Of a stretch of DNA of 64,000 nt, positions 21,956-35,745 are shown piece after piece. The notes below the pieces were generated by a model that ran no database searches, was not told the DNA's origin, and saw nothing but the letters and a program-made list of their open reading frames with translations. The DNA is from Zonotrichia leucophrys gambelii. Its lineage: Eukaryota; Chordata; Aves; Passeriformes; Passerellidae. The first letter of the stretch is position 1. Each line of letters starts with the position of its first letter. The stretch is from positions 72,020,046-72,084,045 of the forward strand of contig NC_088200.1 of assembly GCF_028769735.1 (NCBI RefSeq), given 5' to 3'. Position numbers and translations under genes: made by a program.

Positions 21956-24900
21956 AGTCACATTTCAGTGTTGTCTCTCATGATGCAAGACACAAAAATT
22001 CCTCAAGGAGAGCTATTGTTGTCTTGTCTTGGTGGCGGAAAGTGAAGGGAAAACAACCAAATTAATCCAGCTGCAAAGGAAATGCATCAGTTTGAGCCTG
22101 GGTTTCCTCATCAGGGACACGCTGCAGGCACAGGGTAACTCTGACATGTTACCCAGCACAACAGATTAGAGGGGGTGCTTTAACTTTGACAATGCTTCTG
22201 TCTGAGGCCACCCTGAATCCCCAACTGTCAGAACCTTTAGAGGTTTTTGACACTGAATTTTTTGATCTACAGTCTCCAGCATTTTGAAAATAAATGTAGG
22301 AAGTATCGTAAAACTACTGACGTTTTTCTTTCTTTATTAATTTTACAGGTTATATAGGGATATATACCTGTATAAAATAACGGCCCATAAATAATGACGT
22401 GTGGCATATCAAAATATAGCTGTCAGCTCCTGCAGTGTCTCACCAACTAAAATGATGAATAGCCCAAATTAATAAAAAGAACGCAACTGCAGAGACTGGC
22501 TGTACCTAAACTGCACAATCCAGACAGGAGTAGCTGTTGAACTGCCACATTCTGCAGGATCTGCAGCCAGAATTGGAACCAACACTCATATCCAGAGCCC
22601 CAGAGGATACACAGAGGTCCACAGAGCACTCTACCTTCACTGAACTCTTCTCTATTTTGAGAAAAGAGTCATTTTGACTCCTGGCACAGGTGGAAATTCA
22701 GGCGTGGCATTGCCTACACCGTGAGAAATGTGCAGCCCCAACACTCTCCAACAAAGCTGAATGGGTAGGAAGGTCCAACATCCTTCCTGCTCACTAGATA
22801 TAGATATAAATTCATAGATATATAACCTGGACAACTTCAACCCTTCTCAAGTGGGGAAAAGGGGTGTTGGTATCAATGAATTTGTGTGAAAGCAAGAGAA
22901 AAGTCTACCTTGAAATATGGTTCCCCAACTAGAAAAGTTGAAAGAAAGCACAGAGCTAAAAAAAGATCTGTCCTCCTTGGATTTGCAGAAAAGATGGTAA
23001 TAACAGATTTGCAAATTTATAAGCTGAGTAATAGAATCTAAGGCTTTTAAAGAGATCTGAGCCTCAAAAAAAAAAAAGTGGATCAAACTCTTCTCTGGTT
23101 TGATGTTTCTGTAGCAATACTGAATTCATTTAAAAATATAGATTTGTTACTAAAACAACAGTAAATCTATTAACATTTAACTAATTCCCACAAAATTCTT
23201 ATGCAAATGACAGCAGAATTCTTTATTCTTTGAAATGAAGAAAAACAGGAAAATATTTCATTTTATCATGTACTGTCCAGTCAATGTCACCAGAAGATTC
23301 TGTAACCTCAGGGGCCACTGACATTTCTCACTTTCATGGAGCACAGTAAGAATGAGTTTTAAAGTTTAACTAAGTTCAAGGCTAAGTTTGCTTGATACCT
23401 ATATCCCAAGAGGAGATTAATTAAATATAACTTATGATCTTGACTTTCTGTACATTACTATCACTACCACTAATTTAATATTCACTGTAGCTTAGCAAAA
23501 AACCCATGCATGGGAATCACAAAAGGATCATTGCTTTCTTCTGCTTTCACATTTTCAGATTTTTGGAAGTTTTTATTCCTCCTTCACCTTATATCCTAAA
23601 TCTTCTCAAGAAAAATCATGCTTAGCTGTAATCCGTCATTGGATTTAGCAAGGGCTTGTGGAATTTTTGTTGATATTTTGACCAAAGGCCCTCTGGGTCA
23701 ATGTCTTCCAGCATGCTGCAGTTTAATCTCGATGAAGAGTCAGGTTTAACAAGGGTATTTAAGTACTCCTTGTAAGACAACATAGCTGGCCAAGGACAGC
23801 ACAGCAAAACATCTTCCTCAAAACAAATGCAAATGACTTTTGATGGGGTTAATGTGACTTGCAGTGTGAGGCTCTGGTCCAGCCCACCAGTTCTTGGGGC
23901 TGCGGAGGCTCAGTAAGGCTCTCACTCCTCAGAGACCCTGAAGGTGCCACTTCATAGCTAATCTCTTTCTCATTCCTATACTCTTTTAATCTATGTCATA
24001 CAAAATATTGTATTTAATATTTAATTAGAAAGTCCAGCAGAGGTATTTGTCTGTTAAACCTCTTTTTCAATTTACTTGGTGTCTATTGACCTTTAACAGT
24101 TTGGGGTTTTTTTAAAGTCCTGAATTGCATCTCATTACCAAAAGACAGAAGGAAATGGAGGGGAAACCATCAGAGAAAACTGAAGAAGGTCTCAGGGAAG
24201 AGATTAAAAACATGCACATAAATTTGTCAGTTCTAAAAACACCCACTGGAAAAACAGATGAGACATTTTGTTTACTGCTGACTATTAATGACTGTTGCTC
24301 TTGCAGCTGGACTCAAGAACTGCTGAAAACTGCTGGGAGTTTTCAGAAGCCATGGTATACATTTTTTTTTTTTTGCTAAAGACAATCCAAATTGATTTAC
24401 TCTGAAGAATGAATTAAGTGGAGTGGGCTTGTTGAGTGCCATGTCATTTGACCTTCTGATTATGTACTTGAAAAACAGATAGTGCTTTAGAAATTGGTTG
24501 TGTAATGACAAGATTGGCCTTTTTTTCCTGGAAAAAAGGAACAGGACTGCATCTCAGCTAGCACACACTTCAAGAAAGATAATGATACTGTTTGACCCCA
24601 AGCGTGTGCATCTGATGCATTTTGTTTGCCCTACAGAGAGATGCTGCTACAATTCCCTCTCCATCTGTACATTTTCCATGGTAGGGAAGAGCTTTCATTT
24701 AGCAATTAGAGCAGTTTGAGCAATTAGTTTGCATTTCATTCTCAGCTCTGTTACTGACTTATTAATAAGTTATTTCCGCATCGTGCACATAACTGTGCTG
24801 CAAAGGTTTCAACATCTATAAAATGTTAAGAAATATAAAATTGGATTGAGCTACATTAAAATTCTACATATCTCACTTTAAAAGTCAGCCTATAACTGAC

Positions 24901-27900
24901 TTAGGAGAAATGCTGAAGTATAGAGAATAGGTTTTATCATGGTCTTTAGAAGATTTGGAAACAGAAACTCCTATTTTTTACCACTGAGATTTCATGAAAA
25001 CACAACTGAGAGCATCAATCAGCTGCTCAAAGATGGATGGTGAATTTAACTAAGGCATACAATAAGTAAGGTTTAGAATGTTGTCTGGCAAGCTTTAGAA
25101 ACCTATGCACTCAAGAGTAGTAATTTTATCTTTTGTAACTGGAAGAGTTTCAATTTCCTTGCCAGAAGGACCTAAGCGTTTGTAGTGTGCATAACCACAG
25201 TTCAGGTATCCACTTACCTAAAGCACTTGTATTTCACAAATCAAAACTTGAGAGAAGAACAAAAATATCCAGCTTTCATGAGTGGAGCTAGGACAGCACA
25301 GCCATTAAGTAATGCACTATTATATATAGTGACATTTCTGATGACATAAGTTCCAAAATCCCCACAGAATTTACCTACTTCTAGCAAAACAAAAGAACAA
25401 GATTTCTACATATCCTCCTCTGAGTTTATCTTCCTCGGGAGAATTCCATATGGGCTGTTAATTTTTGCCAGCATCCATAAATGTTTTATCGTTTTTTATA
25501 GATTCCTGCTTTCATTTTTACACTGCTTTTTGAGTACTCCTCAATACTGACCTCCTGCTTCTTTTACAGTCAAAACACTGCGGGGGTGGTTGGGTCTGTT
25601 TATAGTCCGTAGGCATCTGCACTTCTATAGAAATATGTACTCATATATGTAGTATTATTTCTACAAGAGTGATAATCTTATGTATTTCATGTCAATCATA
25701 GCAAAATGTCAGAATGTGGCATACAAGTATTTCTCTGTGTACAAGATCACACACAATAGTCCCCAATGTAAAAAGCTTGTCTAAAGAGCCATCCTGTCAT
25801 CCAAAAATAGCTTAGAATTTATCATCCATGTACAAAGCTAGCTCTCAGATCTGAGGGAAAAAAATCCCCAAAACATGATTAGAGAATGGGCTTTCCTTTT
25901 GCATAAGAAATATTTTTGGGAAACAAAACTTGACTGAAAACCCTGAACAGCTCTTGACATAAGTCGGCAACCTTTAATAAAATGATATCGTGAACATGAG
26001 GCCCCATGCCAAAATCTTCCCTTGAAAAGACTAAAAATGGCAACTTCTTCCTCTTCATCAAGAAGTTATTATTTCACAGCTGCACTTTTGGTTTCAAACC
26101 AGGTAGTCACTTTCTCCCAGCCTTTCTGAATGTGATGAAGAGTAATAGAAGTTTAAAAGGTGTGAGTGGAGAGACTCTGCTTATGGACAGCACAGTGTCT
26201 AAAAACAGCTGTAGGTCAGACAAGTTTGGGGAGATAAGAGAGGGGAAGAATAAGGCTTGATCCTGCAGCCAGGAAAAGAAAAGGGAAATGAAGTCGCACT
26301 GGGACTGCTGGGACCAAAGCCCCTGTGCATTGGTGGCTCCAGTGACTTGACAAGTGCCCCCTTGATTCTCTGAACACTTCCAGACAGACAAGTTTCTCAG
26401 TAAGTTTCTCTTACTTTCCCACCACACCAGAGTCCCAGACACCTGGCTCCTTTGATTCATTTAACCATGATCAGCAACGCAATCAAAAATACCTCGAGCT
26501 GGTATCTCCAGGGAGGCACCCCCAATAAAGTCACCTCTGGACTTTTATACCCTCAAAATCTGCACATCTCTTCCAGCAGTGTGTTTGTGTCTGGGGTCTT
26601 CTGCTGCTCACTGGCTCCTGCAGAGCCTCTGGGTGACCCCCAGCCTGTCCCTGGCCAATGCTCCAGGTGCCCATGCCCCTTGTGCAAAAGTCAGCCCTGA
26701 TTCCTGTCTCCTTGCCTGGAGCTCCAGCCTTTTCCCCCCACCCAGGGCACAACCTAGGGCTCACACTGCATCTGCACACCCAGCTACCTGCACTGGGCGT
26801 GCTAATCACCAAGGCTCAAGCCCCACTCCGAAGCAATTTTGCAGAAGGCAGGCTTACTTTCACAACACTACGAAGTGAGCTCTGTGTCCCTGCCTTAAGA
26901 AAGATTTGGTTCCTATAAAAACCCTTCTTTTTACTTGCAAGAGTGACTACAAAAACTAAGTGTTGGCTTCTCAGCTTGCTGTATGAGTTACGTTCTGATT
27001 TGTGTCCACATTAGCAAAGCACTAATGCCACGTCTTCCCCACCTCCAAAGCCGGAAACACTTAGCAAAGGTTCTGAGATCATTAAGCCTTGTAAGGAGAT
27101 TCTCTTGGAATAAAAACACATCCTCTCATCATAAATCAATAGAAGAGCCTCCACAAAAGCTAACACTGTATCAACATTTTAGGATGAGACTAAAACTGGT
27201 CTGGTAGTAGCGATTAAGAATTTTGTTCATTGGCATTGACAGTCAGTTCCAAGAGAGGCTGGTGGACCTGCTTGACTGGTTTCTTTCTCTTGTCTTCTCA
27301 GTCACTCCACATTCCCAAAGCTATTTATGCCAACATTAAGGCATAGGAAATACTGGAACTAAGGTACTATGTTCCTTCAGTCACGGTCTCTTAATTAAAT
27401 TTATAAAAGAAGATCAAGTATTTTTTCAACTGCTTTAAAAGTTTGTGTCATGTAATGCAATGACTGCAGATCTCCAACCTCCCTAACATCTCCCTGCTCA
27501 TTAACACAGCTGAAAGGCAAGAACAGCTGGAATCCATGGGACTCATTTGCTGCTGGCTCTCTTGAGTGGCACAGTCCCATTTAGAAAGCTATTGAAAATA
27601 TGGACTTTCCAGAATAATCATAGCGTCAGCACAAACTCCCCAATTGTGTTCCTCTGAAGAGAAACTCACAGACTGCTTAAAACCACTATATGACCCCACA
27701 CAGGTTTATTTGAAAACACCTTGTTTCCAATCCATATGGTGTTATGTTTAATAAGATGATGAGAAGCAGACCATAAAATCATTATCTACTTCTAGTATAA
27801 TCTAATTAGGGGTAAAGGTTTGTGTGCAGTATCCACAAACCCGTTTATAAACTCATAAGGTGCTTCAGTCAGAGACTGAATGAGTCAAATCACATCTGTC

Positions 27901-29017
27901 CTTGGGAAGTTTTATTCTTATACACTCAGCAACTGTGTAAAAAATAAAGCTAAAACTCTTATATTTGTTCAATAATGGAAATCAGCAGCAGGAGTAGTTA
28001 GTATTACTGTGTATCCTGACACTCCTTACTATTCTAACAATTCCAGATTACACTATTTTTAAATTCTATAATTATCAAATACTCTTTTTAACTCATTAAT
28101 TGAAAACAAAAAAGCCCAGAATAAATAAATTTTATCTTTGACAACTTTAAATATTTTGTTTCTCTTTTATTATGCAGAAGCTACATTGATTTTTTTTTTC
28201 CTATGGTTCTTAACTCCCAAGCAAAAATTCTTGAACAATCAATTCATACAGCTATATAGACACATATTATATAGTTATCACTGAAAGTATTGCCATTTAA
28301 TAATATAATGCTTATGGTATTCACTTACTGATCTCAGGTTTGTACAAAAGCATGTAACATTTCATAAGTACATAAAAAAGTATGTAACTTTTTATTTTTT
28401 TCCATAATGGTACATATACCAAGTTGTTGTTTATTTATTTACTTGCTTATTTATTTATTATAAGACCTTCCCTGGGTCGAGAAAGAATTCTTTCTCCGTT
28501 GTGGAAGTATTTTGCCTTCTGAAGACAAAGGGCTGCACCTACCAGAGTTTGGTATGCCTGCCACAATTTCAGTCACGGCTTTTCCAGCCCTCTTCCAGAG
28601 ATCAGATCTCTCCCAGTGCAATGGGTGCATGTTTAAACTGTTTTATCCCACAATTTGAGTTCTGAGTTGCAGAAGGCTCTACAGCAGGAGCTATTCAATC
28701 CAGCAGAGGACAAGGCTCTCAAGAAACCAGGAAAGGGTAGTGGTAGCCCAAGCTAAGCTGGCTTTGCATCTCAAAAACTCCACAAGACACACAATACCTC
28801 CCATCCTGAGTGACCACCACAAGAGATGGAGCCCAAGTCAGGGGCTAAATTAATCTTTTTATTTATGGACATTTGATTAAGGTGGTTCACAAAGTAAAGT
28901 AAGGGTACAGGAATATAGTAGAAAGGATGGAAAAGGGGTGATGGCTGATGGGTATCTGTTAGGTAGTGGAGGACCTGAACATGATGCAAATGGTTCAGAA
29001 CAGAAGGTGGAGATTTT
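21956..29017. other. Seven kilobases without a recognised gene
   Basis: Long AT-rich stretch. Nothing matches a known exon, RNA gene or repeat family that I recognise. Bases 26440-26880 are GC-richer with AATAAA near 26524, and a (TTTA)n-like tract lies at about 28430-28462. The open frames are up to 120 codons, overlapping and featureless. Confidence 0.5.
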
Positions 29018-30145
29018 ACAGGGTCTGTCTGGGACAGAGTTAATTTTCTTCACAGCAGTCCATAGGGTGCTATGTTTAGGTTTTGTTCCCAGAACAGCCT
29101 CCACAGCAGACTGTGTTGACTGCTGCCAAGCAGTGCTTTCACAGGGTCACGGCTTTCTCTGCTCCTCAGGTTCCCACCTTGCCCTCCCTTGGGCAGGGCA
29201 CTCAGCGGGTATTGGAATGGGAATCCCAATATTACCAGTTAGATGGTGCCTGGGCCATTCTGACCCTCGCTGCTGGGCCAAAGGCGGCACTGTGGTGTAA
29301 ATCACCCCAGAGATACCTTGGCTGCTGGAGATTGCAGCAGGGCACTGAACAAGTCCAGGCTTGTCAGGAACTCCGTTTACCTCAGGAGAGAGAGCTTCTG
29401 GCGATGGTGAAGAGAGAAAGGAGAGGATTCCGCTGGAGGGTTTAATGTCCAGATGTTTATTCCATGGTTACAGAGGTCTGACCCAGGGCAACTGCTCCAA
29501 CAGAATACCGGCCGCATGGTCTGATTAACCTTTTAAGCTCAGGGACAGGGGAAGGAGAGCGGACAGGTGAGCTACCAACCAGGTGAAAGGGGCAGGGTCT
29601 CAAGGGACTAGGGACACCTATATGGGCCAATGTCCCCCAGGCCTGAGGAGCATCCTTTGAAATTGACCAACCACACGACACCTTGCTGGAATGTTAAGCC
29701 TGATTGACAGGGCACACTCAGCAAGGGGCGAGGGGGAAGGGAGAAGGGAATATTGGCACACCTGAGGAAGGGACCCGGAAGCTAAAAACACACCACAACA
29801 AGCGGGGACAGTGATGGGCATGGATCACAGCAACACTCCAGACTATATAATCCTGTAACCTGCAATGAAGGCTCAAGGAAAAGAGGAGGCAGCAACAATA
29901 CTCATGCTTATGGCCTTTGTCCTCCACTTGCCAAGCATCCATCACATCTGCTGTCCAGCAAGTGGCTGAACTTCTGCCTGCTAATGGGAAGTAGGGAATA
30001 AATCCCTTCTTTGCTTTCCTGGTGCACACAGCTTTTGCTCCACCTCTCTCTCAGTGCATGAGGGCTTTTGCCTTCTTTCTAATTTCTCCCCAGCCCATGA
30101 GTGTGTGAGCAGCTGTGAGGGTACTTAGGTTCTGGCCCTGCTCAA
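29018..30145 (+). mobile_element. ERVL-type LTR, split by a second LTR
   Basis: The left part (29018-29209) starts 'TGTCTGGGACAGAGTTAATT', and the right part (29801-30145) contains 'CTGCCTGCTAATGGGAAGTA' and 'CAGCTTTTGCTCC'. Both fit the LTR that, from memory, belongs to avian ERVL elements. The same LTR occurs at 39618 and 43928 in this window. The LTR is diverged, and its 3' end (about 30120-30145) is only loosely recognisable. Between the parts sits a 591-bp LTR of another family. No internal viral coding sequence is present. Confidence 0.75.
29210..29800 (-). mobile_element. Solo LTR, 591 bp, inserted in an ERVL LTR
   Basis: Flanked by the 6-bp duplication AGCGGG (29204-29209 and 29801-29806). 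On the minus strand it starts TGTTGTGGTG at 29800. It has a TTAAAAGG TATA-like box near 29530-29540, then AATAAA at 29461-29456, and ends near 29210, where the expected CA appears as TA on the minus strand. The spacing of TATA box and polyadenylation signal fits an LTR with R and U5 at the 3' side. The 6-bp duplication suggests an alpha- or beta-retrovirus-like (ERVK-type) element. No internal region is left. Confidence 0.8.
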
Positions 30146-33100
30146 GAACATCCAGAAAATTCAGAATCAGTCATATATTGTCATGGGACGAGCCAGATCC
30201 CAAGAAATGAAATCCAAGTGAACCAACTCAGAAAGGCTCATGATTTATTCCATCTTATAATGATCTTTGCTAGGATGCCCAATAAGGCTTTTGCATGCAT
30301 TGGCACTTCCAGATCAGTGGGAATTCCTGTCTAGATTTTTCAGACAGATTTTTCATATTTCCTCTGTTACTTCTCTATCTTCAAGTTATTTTAAAAATCT
30401 GGTCTTTTCCAAAGACTCCTGAACCTCTGTGCTTAACCCCACCTCTGTCAAAAGAAGAGATGAACACTGAAAGAACAGTGTTTTGAGGGAAAACCAGTCA
30501 AGACTTGAAAAGATATGTAGCCTGTGATTACTTTATGCAGCTACTCCACACTTTACTCCACTTTTTCAATTAACAAGAAAACCCCCAACAAACAAAAACA
30601 AGCACAGACAAAACAAAAGAAAGCCACCTGCAGTATAAAACTCCTTTTGGAAGACCTGAAGGAGGGATATGTGGGTGTGCAGAGAACAGGAACTGGGCAG
30701 TTTTGTCCTCATTTGGTGAAAAGAATGTCATCTGTCCAGAGAAAGTTCTTTCTTGGGGCTCTTTTGAGATAATTAATCTGGGTGCCTAGCTTTCATGTTT
30801 TACAATTTCACAGCACAGAACAGCGTAATTATAATTACAATGCACGGCACACCTTGCTCAAGCAATGAGACATGACAAGCTATGAATTTTTGTGAGATTA
30901 TTAGCACACTGTGAACAATGTGACAACATGAAAGGCCAAAGGTGAAAGGCAGAACCACTTTAAACACTCAGAAAGTATCATAATTACCCTGAAGTGCATT
31001 TCCTGTTCTGTCTCTTACTGCTGTGAAACAGAACGGGTTTGGGCAAAGAAAGTTCAAGTATTTTCTGGCCATCCGGGATGCTGCACCTCACCTCCCCAGC
31101 TGCCAGTAAAGCACTCTTTCACTACCACTCTCCCAAGCTAAATCACAGTTTGTGTTACTAACATAGTTTACACAACAAAAGGTTCACATTCTTACAAACA
31201 AAATTGTATTTATGGTTGGCTATCTGTTTTCCTTCCTTTACCATCATGAAATATCCAAAAGTAGCCTCTTCTGGTGCTAGACTTAAAATATTTTTGTCAT
31301 CACTTAATATAGGAGAAAAAAGCTACATGCAACAGACTGTAGACTGATAATTAGTCATATTAGCAGTATAATATGTGTCTTTGGAGAATTCATTCAGTAT
31401 TTAGCTGAAGCATGTGATAAAAATATGCCAAGAAAAATCCATAAACCTTCCAGTGTCAGTATTGCCTTATGTAATGCTGCATTGCCATCAGTGTTACCAT
31501 TACTTCACCTTATGCTGTGACCATTCAGACCTCCACTGCAGCATCAGCTCTAGGACACAGTTCTGTCCTTCATTACAAAACAAGAATCTGTGCTTATTTA
31601 TGAGAATTGAGAGAGGCATCAAATAAGGATGTGCAGTGCAATCAGATTAATTCCTGCAGACAGCAGTGCAGCTTGGTCACTAGTTTGGCAGAATGCATCA
31701 GATTTTTAAATCTGTGAATCTAAACTCCATAAGAGATTAAGATTTCTTACTTTGCTGCATCCATGTTTTTGTGCAATCCAAATACCTAATTCTTCTGGCA
31801 GCTATTTATTAAATTGTTATATACAGAAGCTTACATTTTAGACATGTTTGTGCCCACTGCAAAACAAGGTAGTGCAAGAACTTTCATCTTTTTGAATATG
31901 AGAAAATGTGGGTTTTGTGTGTGGCCTACATATGAGAAGATTTGAGAAATGTTTTGAAATTTGAAGGTTTTTAGAAATGTTTAGTTCTATTCAAGAAGGG
32001 CAAGGTGGAAGAAAATTTTCTTCAAAAGACAGAAGTGAATACTTTCTGAGGAACTCTATTAGCCAAAGGCAAGAGATTTGAACCTTCCAACCTTGTGCTT
32101 TGCCAAAGGATGAAGCTAATCAAAGCAGGTTTTGCATAGGTACACTTAGCTGTTAGATGTCGTCCAAAAGATGTCTTATGGTGGCAGGATGACTGTGCTA
32201 CTCCTGGAGAATGCTCAGGCTCCTCTGGCACAAAATCATCCAGAGCAACTCTCACTTCCTATGGGCTCAGCAGAGTGCAAGAACAGTGTAACGTAATTGC
32301 TAATTAATTTAGTGTAAAAATCTTAAATAAAAAACACTTTACTGCCAATTTGTTAAATTTGGCAGACTGATGTGTCAAAACAGAAGCCAGCTGTGCCTTC
32401 TCCTGTGCCGTCTCCTTGCAAGCTGTAAATTACTGATATACTCTCTGCATCCTTTGTGGCTGGAGATGAATAATGCATTCCCTTGCTGTACTTCTCCTGG
32501 TGAAAATTGCCAGGTACTGCTTATAGCTTAAAACGCTGTTTTCCTTGTCACTCTTCAATGCCTGTTCTTCACTCACAACTTGACTTCCTTGCTACTACTT
32601 TAAATACCATTCCTAATGCCATTTTGAGCAGAAAAGAAAGAAAGGGAAATAAACCAAACAAACAAAAACCAAGAAAACCAAACAAGTTGATAAGCAAAGA
32701 AGCAAAAAATATTTCCTAGGAAAATTCACCCAACATGTCCAGCACGTGCTGGGATTAGAAAATTGGCAAACTCTGACTGAGGAATCAGACCTGGGCAGCT
32801 AGCCTTGCTGTTGCTGAATTTGTACCATGGCAAGTAATGGAATTACACTAGGATATTCTCCTTTATTAAATGTCAGCCTTGGCTACCTTTAAACCCACAG
32901 TTTTGTCTAACCAACCTTGTTGCCACATCCACCCCTGTGGCAATCCTGGACCTGTGCAATGTGAATTACAGCCCTGCTACACCAGCTGGCTCATCAGTAT
33001 CCCAAAAGACACCAGTGTCCACTGAGAGAGAGGTTTGCAGAAATGATGTAAAGCTGCTAAAACTTCTCCCCAATTCTCTAAACACCACAAGTGATTTTGC

Positions 33101-34094
33101 AATAGATGAAAAGTGACTGGAGATGCTGTTTTCTGACAAACACTCCTTATGAACCTGGCACAGTACATTTATACCACTGACAACTCTTCTTCTTCAAAAT
33201 AAATTGTTTTCTGTCCGGTGGTATATTGAGGCAAGAAGCTTTGCCAAGCAGAAGGAACTGGAGGAATCTTTCCATTTTGAATAATGGAGGAGAATGGATC
33301 ACAGGGAATGTTAAGTAAGTACTCATGGAGGTCAGGTAAAGTTTTGCCCAAGCAACCTTCTTTTTTGCTTATGCTGGCTACCACTGTTTGTATGCAACTG
33401 ATGGGCCAGTGACAAATGTTTATGTATTGCTCTGGCACACACACTCCCACAAAAAATTAATTTATTCTGGCAGGGTGGTAAAAAACTGTTTTTCTTCTTC
33501 TCACTTACTTAATTGGATTTTAGTTACTCTAAGATGAGAAAATATTTTTAGAACCAGTCTGTTAAGATTTGTCAGGAAAGGATGAACCTGTCATTTAAAG
33601 CTGCAGTGCAATGCATCCATGCACAGAAACTGAGACACAGCAGAGATCTATGCTGGAAAAGTAGGAGGCAAGAGGGATAACACCCAGGATATATCCAGTC
33701 CACCTACTTTAGATACAACAAATCCAGAAAAGCTTAAATTTTAAAGGAACTATCCTCAGGAAGTCAGGCTGCATTGCACATGGTAGCATGGACAGTTCAA
33801 GAACACAAGGATAACATATTATGCTTTAAACTTCACTATTTTACACCATTGCCAAATATTGTCCCCTTCCCAGATTAAGTGGGGTAACTTTCACTAGTTT
33901 TAGAGATATTAGTCAGAGTGATGACATTAATGCCATGATTAGCAATAAGGAAGGAAGTTCTCTTTCTTCTGCACGGGTGTGCAAGGCCTCACCTGTGAGA
34001 GGTGCTGAAAGGATGGTGGCACCTCAGGGGTCAGTCTCTGTTTCCTAAAAGCCAACACTAAAGTGGAGATCATTGGGGTAAATCATGGTAGGAT
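30146..34094. other. Unannotated non-coding sequence
   Basis: No gene, RNA gene or repeat family recognised. Minus-strand frames at 32022-32255 and 33169-33450 have no identifiable domain. Confidence 0.5.
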
Positions 34095-34215
34095 ACCCAC
34101 AACCCCATCCTTGGAAACATTCCCAGTCAGATTGGATGAGACTCTGGGCAGCCTGGTCTGTCACTGGTGTCAATGCTCATGGCAGGTGGGTTAGAGGCAC
34201 CTCCCAACCCCAAAC
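34095..34215 (+). repeat. CR1 LINE 3' fragment
   Basis: The plus-strand blocks 'CCCCATCCTTGGAAACATTC', 'AGATTGGATGAGACTCTGGG', 'GCCTGGTCTG' and 'CTCATGGCAGGTGGGTTAGA' match the CR1 3' untranslated region. The final octamer tail is not visible. Old and truncated at both ends. Confidence 0.7.
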
Positions 34216-35489
34216 TAAACTGGGATTTGGGACATCTGCACGGCACTGGACATCACCAGTTCTGCATTCCATTCACTGTCACAGGCTCTTAGGATTTTCA
34301 GGATGACAGTTTCCCTCTTCTGTCTGTACCATAGTAAGTTCAGCTTCCCATTGCTGAAACAGCAAAGGTCCTTATGGAGGTTCTTGTGAAGAAAGTTAAT
34401 AAAAAACCTCACACCACCTTATTTGCACCTGCATTTGGATAGGGAATAGGTGCCTGGCTGTTGGCCACATCAACAAAGTTGGGCTGCAGCCATTTCAAAT
34501 CCCAGCACAGTAACAATCTCCTCTCCTCCCTGCCAGCCTTTGTGTCTGCACAAGCTGTCAGGGTAAAGTGACATTTTGCTTTTCTTCTCCCCAGCATGCA
34601 CTCCTGAGATATAGAAGATATATAAAGATATATCTGTCCTGAGGTATTCAGGGGGTCTTGAAATCCCTGCAAACAACAGGGACATAAGATAGACACCAAT
34701 AGGTGTCACAATAGATGGTCACAAAATTAAAATTTTGCAATCTGCTATTTTCAAGCTCTCGGCTGAAAATCAGCAAGGAGCATCCAGACAAAGGTGTTTT
34801 AGAGACTTTCACTGCATCCAAAACAGAGAGCTAGACTTCTGAAATGCCAGAACTGTGAATGAATAATTCCTCCTCTAAAAAATTACTTATTCTGTGAACC
34901 ACATGGTAAGGCATGAAAGAGTTTTGACAGTTTATTCATCAGCTCTACCAACAAAACAAAATAATGTTTCACTGAAATACAACACTCATATCTCTTAGCA
35001 TCTAGGTGGGTTTTTCTTACTGACTGTCTCAGGTTAAACAAATGCACTTTATTCCCACTCATTAGCTATCAGATACCTGAAATTCTGTCAGAACAGTTAC
35101 AAATCCAAATATTAGGACACACTGTTCACTTCTGAGAAAAAAAAGTGTTACATTTATGATGAAAAGAAATCTAATAAACAGTAAAACCACAGAGAGGAGA
35201 AAGTTAGAGGGAACACACAGCATGTATCTCAGGGAATGAATAAAACCCCAAACACACAAGTGTGTTTAGAGCTGTGAAATTTTAAAATGATACAATATGT
35301 GTATGTCACACTCAAGCTGTGGCATTCATGTGCTAATAGCAATTATCAGACCTTGATGATAACATCAGTTCTACCGAAGAAAAAGAAAGTGTGTTTGAAA
35401 TCGTTTGATGAGGATTCACTTGACTGTCAACAAATTATTTCCTCCCGAGGATCTGATTTTGGGGGATAAAAGCCCTGATTTCAGAAGAC
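34216..35489. other. Unannotated non-coding sequence
   Basis: Nothing recognised. Frames at 34409-34709 on the minus strand overlap in different phases and lack domains. Confidence 0.5.
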
Positions 35490-35745
35490 GTTTGGAATGA
35501 CAGAATCAGAGAATGGCTTGGATTGGAAGGGAACTTAAAAGACCATCTAGTTCCATCTCCCTGCCAGAAGCAGGGACATCTTCCACTAGACCATTAGGAA
35601 TTGCTCAGACCCCAGTCTGGGCCTGAACAATTCCAGGGATGGAGCATTCACAGATCCTTTGGGAAACTTGTGCCAGCGTCTCACCACTCTCACAGTCAAG
35701 AATTTCTTCCTGATATATAATCTAAAAATACCTTCTTCCAGTACT
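35490..35745 (-). repeat. CR1 LINE 3' fragment
   Basis: The + strand shows the reversed tail 'GACAGAATCAGAGAATGGCT', then 'TTGGAAGGGAACTTAAAAGA', 'GGGACATCTTCCACTAGACC' and 'CTCTCACAGTCAAGAATTTC' in CR1 order. This is a 5'-truncated minus-strand insertion of about 255 bp. Confidence 0.88.
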
